Assembly (NCBI GenBank): GCA_911728455.2
Contig: OU452222.1
Coordinates: 24,852,923-24,916,922 of the forward strand
Source: Marthasterias glacialis
Lineage: Eukaryota; Echinodermata; Asteroidea; Forcipulatida; Asteriidae
DNA length: 64,000 nucleotides
Direction of reading: 5' to 3'
In this document: positions 13,201 through 24,600 of the stretch, piece after piece
Numbering within the stretch: the stretch's first letter is position 1
Layout: every line of letters begins with the position of its first letter
Position numbers and translations under genes: made by a program
The notes under the pieces: model-generated
Database searches by the model: none
Told to the model about the DNA's origin: nothing
Seen by the model: only the letters and a program-made list of their open reading frames with translations

Positions 13201-14613
13201 CTCAGGCGATTGGGGAACAAGGAGATTATTTTTGGTGAGACTTTTTCTGGAGACTTTACTCAGTTTAGAAGATATATTGGAACATGAGCAAGGCTGTTTA
13301 TGTATTCGTTGCGGACGTGTGAGATAAAACTCCTGGTATTGTGGCCTGGAACCAGCTCATTTGCGTGGGGTGTTCACATCAGGGGAACAAGGGCAGTAGC
13401 TTTGGTCCATTGTACCGGGAGGATTGCAAATGAGATTGGTCAGCTGGAAAAAAGCGGGAAACATCGGGGTAGGATCCCGTGCTGGAGCCTGATTTGCATA
13501 TACTATGGTTTAGGTTCCAAAATGTGAGTATTTTGTGAGTCATGATGTGTGTTTTTTCCATCCGAATGCAGAATATGGAAATTAAAAAAAAAATGCATTA
13601 TCATGTGGTAGTTTACAGTAAGGTCGTTATCTATCGAGCAGTGATGGACATGCGCATTTCTTGAAACTGCAATCCTAGAACGGGCGGCAACAATCCCACT
13701 GCGCTAAAAGGACGCTTACTCTAAGCAAGTAAATGGCAATGCAAATCAACGGCGAACGGCAAATCAACGGACGGACGGACGGACGGACGGACGAGCAAGC
13801 AAACAAACAAAATAAACTTGCCTCGTTGTTTATATAATTCTACATTTGATATTAATCTGTGTAAGAAGTATGGTGTCCACGTGCATGTCAAGTGGTACGA
13901 CCATGTTCCAGAGAAAGTTTTAGAGACCGACGAGGTCAAGATCCTCTGGGACTTCAACATTCAGACTGATCATGTTATAGAACATAGGCGTCCGGATGTT
14001 GTAGTCTTAGATAAGACGAAGAAGATGTGTCATATCATCGACATAGCTGTGCTGGGTGATATAAGGGTGGCTTCTAAGGAGATGGAAAAGATTCAGAAGT
14101 ATCAGGACTTGGCCAGGGAGCTTCCTAAGATTTGGCTGGTGAAAGTGAAAGTAGTCCCTGTGGTGATTGCGCACTTGGCACCATTCCGAAGGCACTGGAG
14201 AAGCATTTAGATCAAATAGGCACAACTGTGAGGGTAGATTTGCTGCAGAAGGTGGCACTTTTGGGAACAGCTAGGATCCTGCGAAAGACCCTCGAGATCT
14301 AAGGCTACGGGACGTAGCCCGACTTGAGGAGTTACCGGCACAGAGGAAAATGAGATTTTTCTTTTGCATGCTGTGATATCGTGAAATAATAATAACAATA
14401 ATAACAATAATAATAACAATAATAATAACAAGGCAGTGCAGTCTTGCGGATTGTTTTCCTTCTAATGTCTTGTCCATTGTTTTGTTTTTAACAAATCGAA
14501 AAATATTGTCGTAAATTTGGATCATGGTGTGTAAATTCCAACTTACCGATGCCGATGGATATACAAATCACAACAGACATAATATTGTCGATGGTGTCCC
14601 CAAGAATGACCAT
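982..14613 (-). CDS. Left HYR/F-type lectin gene (minus-strand paralogue), multi-exon
   Basis: Predicted secreted lectin-like protein, read right to left. Exons supported by splice consensus and by matching the plus-strand paralogue at 21.6-37.8 kb: 14613-14547 (signal peptide), 9398-9156 (Cys module), 8578-8327 and 8148-7891 (HYR), 7447-7349, 6214-6125 and 5553-5293 (one FTP domain), 4981-4925 (57-nt mini-exon), 4317-4235 (FTP middle exon) and 1247-1008 (FTP C-terminal exon, open to a TAA at 982-984). Junctions are phase 1 except around 4317-4235, which is 83 nt, one short of a multiple of three. The full second FTP unit may therefore be non-functional, whereas ending after the mini-exon gives an intact 449-residue protein. 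HYR and FTP domains are known for adhesion and fucose/glycan binding; secretion and lectin function here are inferred. More exons may lie beyond the left edge. Confidence 0.75.
1408..4262. repeat. 77-bp minisatellite, about 37 copies, carrying an exon end and splice donor
   Basis: Head-to-tail 77-bp units span about 2.85 kb with few substitutions and no spacers. Many positions alternate between an ACTCAATC variant and an ACACAATC variant, suggesting partial 154-bp dimers. On the minus strand each unit reads as the end of an FTP middle exon (ITVTLGRNFTG), the donor GTAATATTGAAGG and intron sequence. The array starts at the left gene's exon 4317-4235 and fills most of the intron to 1247. Confidence 0.95.
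4235..4317 (-). pseudogene. Left gene FTP middle exon with a one-base frame problem
   Basis: This encodes a recognisable FTP middle segment (DEEHCLGSITVTLGRNF) ending at a donor G|GTAATATT after 4235. From the best acceptor the exon is 83 nt; the intact equivalent at 34337-34420 is 84 nt and others are 90-93. The frame shifts where paralogues have His-Pro-Trp-Trp, consistent with loss of one base in a CATCCG sequence. Use of an unrecognised acceptor could also explain it. The 77-bp minisatellite begins at the 3' end of this exon. Confidence 0.55.
4807..4916. repeat. Near-perfect inverted repeat (about 50-bp arms, short loop)
   Basis: The arm at about 4807-4857 (gtcgtgaaataaatattg...aacgtctta) is mirrored at about 4867-4916 (taagacgtttg...tatttcacgac). 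The right arm contains the alternative stop codon of the left gene. The equivalent right-gene region near 31.06-31.11 kb has only one arm, so the second arose after the duplication. Confidence 0.75.
4902..4981 (-). CDS. Left gene mini-exon (57 nt) or alternative terminal exon
   Basis: The acceptor (ataacag) precedes 4981. A phase-1 donor follows 4925 (CTTAG|GTAGGA), giving a 57-nt symmetric exon. If that donor is ignored, the frame ends at TAA 4904-4902 and the protein is 449 residues. An AATAAA overlaps that stop. The right gene keeps the same exon length and the same choice at 30989-31065. The exon looks like a shortened FTP N-terminal exon: it ends near where other N exons read LSVTG or FSLTG. 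Confidence 0.6.
5293..7447 (-). CDS. Left gene exons 5-7: FTP/F-type lectin domain
   Basis: Three phase 1-1 exons form one FTP domain: N part 7447-7349 (99 nt, GVSAWQSTNW...DGN), middle 6214-6125 (90 nt, HPWWRVALGDEHC) and C part 5553-5293 (261 nt, VARAGLSS...NQRCG and CDPPLLATYVHLEK). This resembles the fucolectin/tachylectin-4/pentraxin-1 family, whose members bind fucose or other glycans. The sugar-binding residues were not checked structurally. The mirror copy is 27829-29254. Confidence 0.85.
7891..8148 (-). CDS. Left gene exon 4: second HYR domain
   Basis: A 258-nt phase 1-1 exon with HYR hallmarks: FTSCPKDI, VEWDEPTATDNSG, THIVTYRATDAAGNS and a C-T-F-N-I end. The mirror exon is 27330-27587, with identical length and phase. 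Tandem HYRs followed by lectin modules are typical of exon-shuffled extracellular proteins. Confidence 0.9.
8327..8578 (-). CDS. Left gene exon 3: first HYR domain
   Basis: A 252-nt phase 1-1 exon encoding a complete hyalin repeat (HYR): start region PPSITCP, central DNSG, then YEATDEAGN and a C-x-F-x-I-x-V end. HYR is an immunoglobulin-like extracellular module associated with adhesion. The mirror exon is 26808-27059, with the same length and phase. Confidence 0.9.
9156..9398 (-). CDS. Left gene exon 2: Cys-containing module, about 81 residues
   Basis: A 243-nt phase 1-1 exon (acceptor cag before 9398, donor after 9156). It encodes a module with five cysteines including an RCAC motif, a Trp-Val-Gln-Pro stretch and a C-terminal YYNCPG. 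I do not recognise the fold. The copy at 25999-26238 differs at only a handful of residues by eye, which argues that the protein sequence has been conserved. Confidence 0.75.
9861..11714. repeat. Left intron-1 repeats of the CTTCCTGTTTGGACCGG type
   Basis: Degenerate repeats built around gaacttcctgtttggaccgg, aaaggtcaaagt and acatgtggttcagg occur near 10158, 10315, 10460, 11205, 11480 and 11620. The right intron 1 holds inverted counterparts near 25.75-25.98 kb. Related motifs dominate 39-42 kb and 60-61 kb. No coding sequence is supported here. Confidence 0.55.
11780..12115 (+). mobile_element. Gypsy/Ty3-type LTR retrotransposon fossil (integrase region)
   Basis: A short piece resembling the zinc-binding start of a gypsy-type integrase (HGG-L-GHLG and KLKHRYFW), followed by the region leading to the catalytic core. 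It is broken and fragmentary, with only part of pol visible; no terminal repeats were identified. It lies within the left gene's first intron and was not seen at the mirror position, so it probably inserted after the duplication. Confidence 0.65.
12116..13660. other. Left intron 1, unassigned stretch
   Basis: No coding exon, RNA gene or clear repeat boundary is visible. Part may be the non-coding remainder of the neighbouring LTR fossil, but no paired terminal repeats were found. A simple (GGAC)n tract lies at 13766-13794. Confidence 0.3.
13818..14430 (+). mobile_element. LINE 3' end (C-terminal pol fragment and AAT/AAC-rich tail)
   Basis: It encodes a stretch typical of the C-terminal end of non-LTR retrotransposon polyproteins: WDFNIQTDHVIEHRRPD, KMCHIIDIAV and EKIQKYQDLAREL, then in another frame KALEKHLDQIG and LGTARILRKTLEI before TAA at about 14300. 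The frame change near 14168 indicates a frameshift. An (AATAAC)n tail ends at about 14430, as expected at a LINE 3' end. It is 5'-truncated. It sits in the left gene's first intron and is absent from the mirror intron. Confidence 0.75.
14547..14613 (-). CDS. Left gene exon 1: start codon and signal peptide
   Basis: The ATG at 14613-14611 opens a 22-codon hydrophobic leader (MVILGDTIDNIMSVVICISI...) ending at a phase-1 donor (G|GTAAGT, donor at 14546-14545). The mirror exon at 21577-21646 encodes a closely similar leader with the same donor, which supports both start and splice site. The leader fits a secretory signal. A LINE tail ends about 115 bp away in the adjoining intron. Confidence 0.75.
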
Positions 14614-15800
14614 GGTGCTCTTAGGCTGACCACCTTGGGTCAAACTGACCACAGCAAATAAAATCTTTGATTACTGTCTTTGAAATGTCGATGTACATGC
14701 GAGACTTTTGCCAACTGAAGGAAGAGCAGTACGCAAGTTAATTGAGAACCCGCTGCATGCCTGCCTCATTAACTCAAAGCTGCGGCATTATACGGGAGAG
14801 TTCATTTTGGTTCCGGGTGAATAAAAAAGATGAGAAACACAAAACAGTTTGACCAATTTTAGTTACAAATCGATGACAGCACGAACTAGTCAGAATAGAA
14901 AAGAGCTGCAACTATTAAGAAGTTAAAATTTATATCGAAAGAAGGGCCATTACTTCATCGTTATAAATACAGCTTTGTTTTATTTTTCCATAGACTTTGT
15001 TGGTTTCATCGGCACCCAATCCAACTACACCCCCACCTCAATCCATACCAGTTATCCTTGTGTAATGAAAAAAAAACAAAAAAAAACGCCTCATGTGTAT
15101 GATACTGATGACCGTAGGGTCTTTTTTTTCACTACAAATTGACACTTTATAAGAATGATTATTACAAATTTCATTAAGGCAAATTTTGTGCTTATTTTAT
15201 CGTTGGAATTACCTTTTCTTTCACGTATGTACGTACTTGTGCTTTGTTGTAAATATTGTTTATTCGTTCAGTCAAATAAATAATAATATTATTAAAAATA
15301 ATAATAAGTGTGTGGAGGTGTGCAAATAAGTTATCACGACATTGTTTCTAAAAAGTTAAAGTGCAGACCTTTTGTATGGTTTAAGATCTGTCAAAAAAAG
15401 AGAGATTTTTTTAAACTTATTTTTATTATTATTTTTTGTTTACAGTAAAACCCATTGTTGTGTATTGTCCCTGAGATAGACTGAACAAGAAACACGAAGC
15501 CGTTCTGGCTTAACAATTGAGGATTACACACAATGACGAACGAAGGTCACAGTTGCGTCTATACTTGCATTGTTTGTGGTGGTTGCCATGGTTGTTGTAA
15601 GCTCAAATCTGTTGCCAATAGAACAAGATTTATAATGGGTTACGGTAGTAAAGTCGTAAGCAACCCTTTTGATTCCTGCTATCTGTGCATCTAGGATGTA
15701 CATAAATTCACATTCACAAAGCAGGCCGAAATACTGGAACACCTTGGTTCGATTTCAGTCGCGTCTAACTGCAGAGCTCGTAGCGAGAACCTGTTAACTT

Positions 15801-18800
15801 AAAATAACTCTGAACAAACTATTAATCAGTATGCGTAGTACGAATAAAAAAAACGACAACAAAAACACCAGTATTGAAACGAGAAAACACGTTTCACAGA
15901 TTCTTCCTATGCTAGTGCATACATAACCCAATAAACTTTGAGTTTATTGAATTGCTTGTAAATTCACAGAAGCCACCAATCAATTCCTTTTTTTTTCTAC
16001 ATACCTCGCCCGACTCGAAAAATCTAGCTTTCCAGTATATGCCGACAAGTGTGGGGCAAAAGTTGGCATTTTGTCTGTGAAGTTTGCCTGCTATAAAGTA
16101 CCTAAAATTAATTAAACGCCTTTGACCTTAGAACATTGCTTAGGCTAACATGCAATTTTTTTCTCGGTTGCCTACCAATATGGCGGATCAAGACTCCTCC
16201 CGTGGCTGGTGACGTCACGCGCAAAACCTCGATAGTCGGTCGCGCGATATTCAAATTCTTGGTGGGACATTCACTTGTCACCTGTCCACTGCTGCACTCC
16301 AGCTGAGAACCCTCGGTTGAATGATTGATTAATTGATTGATTGATTAATTGATTGATTGATTGGTTGAATGATGTTACCGCCATTCTGTTTTACAAAACA
16401 AAGTCAGCAAACTGGAGAACTTTGACCACCACGTGTTAATCCTCTACCACCTGCTAGGCTAGGTCTTTGAAAACTTATTTTGTAAGTGTTTATTAAAAGA
16501 TCATAATAAGAAATAATTGTATATAAATTAGGCTTACCGCTAATAAAATTTGCAATTGAATAACTCTTTAATTTAGGTAAGATACATCGCCCGATTTTGT
16601 TGCCCTAAATATATTTAAATAAAATACAGAAAACTGCGCGTGAACGATTCGGAGAGGATCAGCCACTCTAACGGAAAAAGATACTTAATAATAGGCCTAT
16701 CTTACTTTTATTTGTTTTAATTGTCAGGAACCATTAATTCTTTTGAATGATAACACATTCGTATCATTATACTGGTCACTTGAATTGTTGGGATCCTGAA
16801 AAAAAACAATTCAGGCATTTTATTAAACTGCCGTAGGCCTACCAATCATTCGCGGATTCTTCCATTCGATGACTGTAATGGAAGCTTTCTCGACCCCACA
16901 CCATTAGAAATGGGCCTATTTATGCGTATATGATTTTAAATTGCTGGGGCAAATTGTTGAAAGACCGTGTGGTGTTTCTTTGTACGCCTGTCTTTGGATC
17001 GCTTCCATATGTGGAAAAGGGGGTTCAGGTTGATATTTTGTGTGACAAGTGTATAAACAACCCCCATCCCAGTAAATTCGTCGGCACTTAATCGTGACGT
17101 AATACATACTTCTTTTGTATACCGCCGTATTTATTTTGCAGGCTTCGTCATTCCAATTTCTGATTCCTAAGACGCCACATACATGTTATTAAAACCTGTC
17201 GTGTCTTCTCAATTTTTCAGGTAAATAATATTTCACTTTACATTCATTCTTAACTTAACTTTACTAAAATATTTGATAAACGTAATCTAATGTTAAATCA
17301 ATCACTAATGCTCTTCATCTTAAAGAGTAATTTTGTAGCTTTTCTGACTTAGCCCTAGGCCTTTTAGATAAGATCTACACAATCATTCCTGCGTAACGTT
17401 AGAGTTTAGAAGTCTAAACTCTGATATGACTTGATTGAGATATCTTGATATAATAGTAGCTGGTTTAAAAGTGCAATTTACCTTTGTTAAATTGCTGTGT
17501 GTTTGTATTAAGAATTCAAATATGGCATTGCAGCATTGCAATGATACCACACCATGGAGTTACTTTCCCGAAAACCGAAGGTATTCGTGAGACCCTGTAT
17601 AGAATTATTAGACATGACGTGCGCCGTTTGATAAACATAAACTACGAAACGAAAAATAATCTGCGAGTTTGACCAGAATTGTATGCACCGTACCGCCGAC
17701 TAAAGTAATGTGAACGCTCTCCACGTCATAGCAAACCATAATTTGCTGCCTCATTTTACGTAGCCTCGGCACAAGATGTCACTGATTGGCAATGGATTGT
17801 GTACGCTCGTATTCGTCATAGTACGCCCTCTTACTGCATGATTTAATCAACTTTTACCAGCTCTCACCAACGTCTTGGGAATCCTGCAGCAACATGTTAA
17901 ATTTGTTTTGGTTCGTTTTTATATAGCTCTGTAGACCTGTCTAACTGTAAGCAGTTTAGTGACTGCGTAAAAACCATAGAGCCAAATATATTGACTAGAG
18001 CGCTAACTCTACATTGTAGGTGCAACATGGCTGCGAAACGAACTGTTCCCGGGGTCATGCAATCTCTTTCGAATAAACTCCTCCAGCCCACGTTATTTTA
18101 CCGTATGGTGGACACATTACCCGGAGGACAGAATACCCTATAACACCGGCACCAAAGAGATAGCTTTATGACCAGCACTGACAAAAAATAACAATTTTGA
18201 CTGTATAAAAAAGTAAAAAAAAAAAGAATATAAATAAATGTATATCTTGAATCAATAGCCAGCAGGCTAAATGGCTCTTTTATAAAAAGGGCCTATGTAC
18301 GTCAACCTTTGGGTAAATGGTGCAAAGTTCTTCCTTTCACTGCAGAAAATTAAGCGATTCAAGACATCAAAACACTCGTCACTGCACGTATGTTCAAACG
18401 CGCACGAGACGTAAAACACAAGCATGCAGTGCTAGATACGCGTGCGCTGATGATTGTGCGTCTTATGTTTGGTATAAGTGATTCCATAACGCACAGAAAA
18501 GGAATAATGTAGTTGTATGCAAATAGCCGTATAACCCAGCAGTACAAGATTTCAAGTTTTCCATAGGTTTGTACACAAACATGGATGCGCCCAGGCGGCT
18601 TCAACGTACGAACAATGCAAGCGCTCTAGTCAATATATAGCTCTATGTTAAAAACAAACCGATTTGATTTATGATCGCGTCAAAAGATTTACATTTTGCA
18701 TAGAACTCTGCGTAGGCGCTGTGTTGTAGATGACGTCAGTGTCAGGATGCATACGAGGTGTGCGCCAGGCCAGAAAAAAATGACGCGCTACAGGATGTCC

Positions 18801-20469
18801 AGGGAGGTTAAAGTTGTACACTTCTGAGGTGTTCAGTGAAGCGGTCAGCCAATCAACGCATCGTCCCAGCAACGTAGTGGACACTGCATTGCTTGCAGGG
18901 TATAAAGTACGCAAGGGCCCGATTAACGGTAAGCAAATTTGTTTGCTGACTAGTAGCAAAAAAATTTGCTGAAGCGTAAACGTATTAATTTAACCAGCGT
19001 TTGCTAACTTTAGCACGTAGACAAACTACGCGCGCAAAAAAAAAAAAAAATAACAAGTATGCTTAAGCAAAAAATACGTCCGATTAAAATTTTTTTAACA
19101 AAATGACGAAATCAACGGAGTAGAGATGGCTAAAAAAAATAAACAAACGTGGAATTTATTGATATAAATGTTATAGTTTTCCGATGGATTGGGTCACGTC
19201 ACAGAAAGAGCCCCTTTGGTCCATAATATTAAAGACATAGAGCCAAAATGAAACTTTGAAATTCATTATTGCAATGTCTGATCGGTGTTTGGTAAACTAA
19301 AAATAAAGTTTTCAAAATGTGTCTTGTACAAATTTATATACGTGCAGTGTACGTTGTAACACAAAATAACTAGCTGCCGATGATGTTTCATAACCGTTGC
19401 TCTACTCGTTTTTAAGACTGCTATAAAGTTAACTTACATTCATGACTCCATGATTGCGAATGGATCATAAAGGACGTTTCTTTCGTCATATTTTTTTTTT
19501 TTTTTTTTTTTCTTAAATTTATTTTATGGTGATCATGGTGAATCATAATTAAAAAAAAATGTGCCAATCATGTCCGCTCCTTTTCTAAAGTACAGTATTG
19601 CATCTTTAACGTTATTTTTCCCAAGTTGATTTGCTTTGGCAAAACGTTTACACCGTATGAAATATGATTGTTAAATTCATATCTTTACCGTAATTCAGGG
19701 CAATTTTCCAGCCATGCCTTTCGAGAAGTCTCTCCTCCTTTAACAGGATATTTACATTGATTATCATGACAATATCGTGACTCTCCTCAGAATTATAGCG
19801 GCCATTCTGACACAACATGACTTGTTTTGAAAGCGTTTTCAATGGGTTTTCCCATTGATCTTCATCCTGTCAGTATTGATGGAGATCAATGGGTTTTTTC
19901 CGACCTCCGAAAACCCATCTTTGTCGAATCACCGGATAATTTGGTTGTTGATTTTGCCTGCGTCTCGCCTTATACACAATACCGTTTTGCTAATTTTCTC
20001 GGCTGAAAATAAAATGGCGTCGAAAATGTAGGAAACAAACACAAGATTCGTCGGTAAGCGAACGTTTGGGCTTGCTAAGAGCTTTAAGCAGGAAAAGGTT
20101 GTTAATGCGTTTTATGAAGTAGAAACATCGCTAAGGCACGCACCGTAAGCAAATACGTTTGCTTACCAGTTTTAAGAAATTGGGCAGAGGTTGGCAGAAA
20201 TACAAGCTGGTGAATAGACCCTTCCCATGAAAAATGTAAATTGCACATCACGCGTGCGCACTAACACTGCTGGTGGGCAAAATTATGAGGAAACATCGCG
20301 CCTTTTTGTATGGGGCTGATGGTTGCGTGACGCCCACGCGTTTGCGCGTCTGCCCAGTGCGCAACTCTGCGGCATTTGCCCGTCAATCGTGTCTGCACGC
20401 ATGCGAAGGGCAATTAGCCTTTCCCATGAAATGTGCTAATTACATTCACTTTTTTGTATAGTTGTTTTA
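15801..20469. other. Unpaired spacer between the inverted arms
   Basis: No convincing exon on either strand. It contains (ATTG)n at 16317-16370, a CpG-bearing stretch near 16.18-16.26 kb with TGACGTCA, a short inverted block (about 17.89-18.0 versus 18.6-18.66 kb) and a possible MITE at 18915-20185. If the two first exons are close to the transcription starts, part of the shared regulatory DNA should be here or in the flanking arms. Confidence 0.4.
18915..20185. mobile_element. Putative MITE with GGGCCCRATT-like ends
   Basis: The left end (GGGCCCGATTAACGGTAAGC) and the reverse complement of the right end (GCCCAATTTCTTAAAAC...GGTAAGC) are similar. Length is about 1.27 kb with no coding capacity. 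The same terminal motif occurs at 22738 and at 37100-37364. No target-site duplication was confirmed. Confidence 0.4.
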
Positions 20470-21576
20470 AGCTAATAGGTTCTCGCTACATGCTCTGCAG
20501 TTAGACTCGACTGGAATCGAACCAAGGCATTCCACTGTTTCCGTCCTCTTCGTAACCATACAGCATGTGAATTCAGGTACATCCTAGATGCACAGATAGC
20601 AGGAATCAAAATGCTGCTTACGACTTTATTACCGTCACCCATTATGAGTCTTGTTCTATCAGCAACAGATTGGAGCTTACAGCAACCATGGCAACCATCA
20701 CAAACGATGCATTAGTATAGACGCACCTGTGACCTTCGTGCGTCATTGTGTGTAATCCTCAATTGTTAAGCCAAAACGGCTTCAAGTTTCCTGTTCAGTC
20801 TATCTCAGGGACAAAACACAACGGTGGGTTTTTAAAGTAAAAACAAAATAATATATAAATTATTATTATTTATTTGACCGAAAGAGTAAACAAAAATATG
20901 TTTAACAAAGCACAAATACATAAAAACATGAAAGAAAAGGTATTCCAAACGGTGACATAAGCAAAAAATATATATAAATAAATAAACAAATAAATAAATA
21001 CAAAATAATAATACAATTAAAAAAAAATAATAATGTATACGCCTTTAATTAATTCTGCTAGCATGGACTCGTTTTTGCAGGTCATATAGACTTTGTGTGC
21101 TTAAAGCCTTAATGACATTTGTAAAAAAGTGTCAATATGTACGGTAGTGAAATAAAACGACCCTACGATCATCAATGACCTACCCGTGGGGTGCGGTAGA
21201 AACCAACAAAGTCTAAGAAAATGAAACAAAGCTGTGTTGATAGGCATGAAGTGTTATAAATGATTTTAACTTCTTAATAGTTGCAGCTATTTTTCTATTA
21301 TGAATATTTCGTGCTGTCATCGGTTTGTTACTAAAAATGATCAACATGTTTTGTGTTTCTTATCATTTTTATTCACCCGGAATCGTAATGAACTCTCCCG
21401 TGTAATGCCACAGTTTCGATTTAAAATGTGGCAGGCAGCGGGTACTCTTCCTTTAGATGGCAAAAGTCTTGCCTGTACATCGGTATTTCAAAGACGGTAA
21501 TCAGAGGTTCTATCTGATCTGGTAAGTTTGACCAAGGGTGGTCAGTTTGAACCAAGTTGATCAGCCTAAGAGCACC

Positions 21577-21646
21577 ATGGCCATTCTTGGGGTTAGCATT
21601 GACAAGAATATTATGTCTGTTGTGATTTGGATATCCATCGGCATCG
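21577..21646 (+). CDS. Right gene exon 1: start codon and signal peptide
   Basis: The ATG at 21577 has a favourable context (agcaccATGG) and opens a hydrophobic leader (MAILGVSIDKNIMSVVIWIS...) that ends at a phase-1 donor, G|GTAAGTTG. An in-frame GTG at 21538 was not chosen because the mirror exon keeps the internal ATG. The intron to exon 2 is about 4.35 kb. Confidence 0.75.
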
Positions 21647-24600
21647 GTAAGTTGAAATTTACGCACCATGTTCCAAATTTACCACAATATTTTGCGGTCT
21701 TGTTGAGGCCAGTCCCGATTTGTTAAAAACACAGCAATGGAGAACCAATAGACATTGATTTTGTTTGTTTATTTGTTTGTCTGTCTGCTTTTAGTTTTTT
21801 TAGTTTTTATTTTAGCTGTAGTAAAATAAAAATCATCTGGCATTGACTTGTACGAGCAGCACATGTGTCATATTTGTATTTCAGTGAGGTAATGTTTTGG
21901 TTTGCACAAGCAAGCTGTATTTTCGGGAACACTAATTTTCCTAATTTACATTTTAAACGATTGTTTACACACTTTTTTTTTTATAAATGATTACGCGCCA
22001 GTTTTGTTGTGTATTGAGTGACTACTGACCGACTGTTATAATACAAACGTTCAAAGTCGTGTAATTATAATTTAAGACGTAATTTTATCGTTGCTTTGCG
22101 CGCTATCTTTTTACCAGATGCCAAAATCATACAACACTTAACGGTAAGCACCTTTTTTTCTGACTGCTGTAGTAGAACCAAATGATTAAACGCAAGCGCA
22201 TTTCACAAGTTGGCAGGAACACTGGGCTTGCACGTTCGCCGTTGATTTGCATTGCCATTTATTTGCTTACAGTAAGCGTCCTTTTAGCGCAGTGGGATTG
22301 TTGCCGCTCGTTCTGGGATTGCAGTCTCAAGAAATGTGCATGTCCATCACTGTTGAATATAGCCATTGTTGAAGCCAGTGCTGAGCATGTATAAAGCTTT
22401 CATGGATTTTTTTTTTCTTGATGTATGGAAGCCCACACTACAAAAGTTATTTTGACCTCTCACTAAATTGCCGATCGCATCCGATACTTTTAATCCGGCA
22501 AAGGTGTCAGACATTTTAGGTGACTTAGTTTGTTCAATAGTGTGGGTGAGTTATATTATTTCTAATTCTGTACCCATACACCGATGTGTGTTAAGCACTC
22601 AGTACTTTTATATATTCAGTACTTTTCCGAGTCCTGAGAAAGAAAGAAAGAAAGAAAAAAAAAAAAAAAAAACCCCAAAACCCAGTTACATTCCTCAGTT
22701 GGAATTCGAATCCACGACCCCGCCACTCTAGAGCAGGGCCCAATTTCATGGCTCTGCTTACCGCAGAATTCTGTGCTTACGCCCTGCCACGGCTCATAGG
22801 AGTACACGTGGGTAAATTACAAACCTGTGGAGGGACCTGTAACAGCTTGTTAGAAAAATGGGTGAGAACCTGATCTGAACAGGAGAACAGGTTTTTTCAC
22901 AAACCGGTGGAGGGAACAGGTAATAGAAACCTGTGTTAAAATGGGTAAGAACCAGAACAAAAACATGGGATATTGAAACACCTGAGGAGAGAACGAAAAA
23001 TAAAAGCATGTGATAAAAAAAGAGAGAGAGAGAGAGAGAGTAAGAACCTGAAAATAGAACGGGTTATTTTACTTAGCTGTGGACAGAAAGAGTTATGAAA
23101 ACATAGTAAACCTGAACAATGGAACATGTTGTTTACAAACCTGTCGAGCGGTTTAAACAAACCTTTGGGAAAAACGGGTAAGAACCTGGAAAAAAGAACA
23201 GGACTTTTATATAATTATATTAAAATAATTAATTAATCAAATTGTTAAATAGATTTTTTGACCATCTAGTCCCTCCATTGCCCGCAGATGATAACAAATA
23301 GATGTACAGTTTGCCAGAAACTAATAGAATCATTTGCAAAAGTAGAGGATCTGAAGAAAAAAAGATGAGTTAAAAAAAATCCACGCCGTCTCACCCATAT
23401 GTTGTACTATATTGACGCAACCGTCAAAATGGCTTCTTCAGTCAAAGATGAAATTTGCCACACATGTCTTCCTGTCAAAATGACAAAATTGCGAATATGA
23501 TAAACAGACCTGGACCCCTGGCCCCCATCAACCATGTAAACATATTTTTTACGTCTTTATGGATTTCAGGTAAACAGTCACAGAGTGTCACTGAATTGGA
23601 CAGCACAGTCATTTATCAATCAAAACATACGTCAAGATTTCGTATAACTCACCTAGTTTTCGCTAATATTTTCATTGATTACAGCTTATTATTGTCATCT
23701 TCAGAAGCAACAACTGAGTTGAGTTTAACTGTAATGATTATTGATAAAAACATCCTTGCGGTCAGAGGCAGAATTAAGGCAACATCCACTGATGAAAATA
23801 TGTATAGAACAAAAAATGCAAACTGACATTAGAATTACTCATAAGCGAATAATAATTGCCTTTCAGTAACAGCTACTTGTTTTGTAGATTCAAAAAAATA
23901 TGTATATATTTGTAAAGGTTAAAACAAACAATAACACCCAATGAAGACGACGGGTTTAAAGGCTTTGCCTGGCATCAAATTTTGTTGTCAGCGTTAATAT
24001 CATGATGAGTTACAATCTAAGATGAAGTTATAAATGTCAAACCAAAAAAGTCAAATAAATAAACATAATGGGTCTACGCTGATGTCCAATTAATATAAAT
24101 GTCCAATTGATATAAATGTCAAGGCAACATTATATCCAAATCACATCTTAGCTATTATTAACACCGGTACTATTAGCTCTAGCCAAACACAATAGCATAT
24201 GAGTAACCACAATGACATTTATTACATTATTAGGTTGTATCTCCACAGTGCAGAGGTACAAATCCTACTTAACTTATCAAGGACAATCTGATCCGTCTCC
24301 ATGTAATTGCCATAGAGAAAGCTCTTGACCACACACACAACATTTCACAAGACTGATTGCTACGGCGTATGTTTTATTCTTCTTTTGAATTATCCAACGA
24401 TCCAAACGTGACACTTGTGTTCTTGGGCAAGTCACTTTAGCTTATAATTGGGTACTTGCCAGGGTAGAGATTGTTGATGTGGATGAACGTGGGTAGAAAC
24501 AGTGTAAGGCGCCTTGACTTTGTTTAAAATAGCCTTAATATCATTAGCTGTTCATACATGTTAGTCGGAACAGCTATTGTTTCTGTCGAGATTTGTATTT

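Larger units (their letters stand above)
13660..22350. repeat. Core of a large inverted duplication
   Basis: Matching inverted segments: 13660-13770 with 22190-22350 (gtccttttagcgcagtggga), 14520-14760 with 21420-21700 (first exons), 14990-15260 with 20930-21215, and 15430-15800 with 20470-20830. Outside this block the arms continue as the paralogous exons, to about 1 kb on the left and 31.7 kb on the right. The estimated symmetry centre is near 18 kb. Confidence 0.85.

Noticed and set aside
15745-15800. ggttcgatttc similarity to a tRNA B-box near 15.75 kb and 20.51 kb
   Set aside because: No A-box or cloverleaf at the right spacing; it is part of the mirrored arm sequence.
17403-17425. Short palindrome (gagtttagaagtctaaactc)
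   Set aside because: Too short and AT-rich to stand out; no context suggesting function.
21538-21576. Upstream in-frame GTG start for the right gene
   Set aside because: GTG is not expected here, and the mirror exon supports the ATG at 21577.
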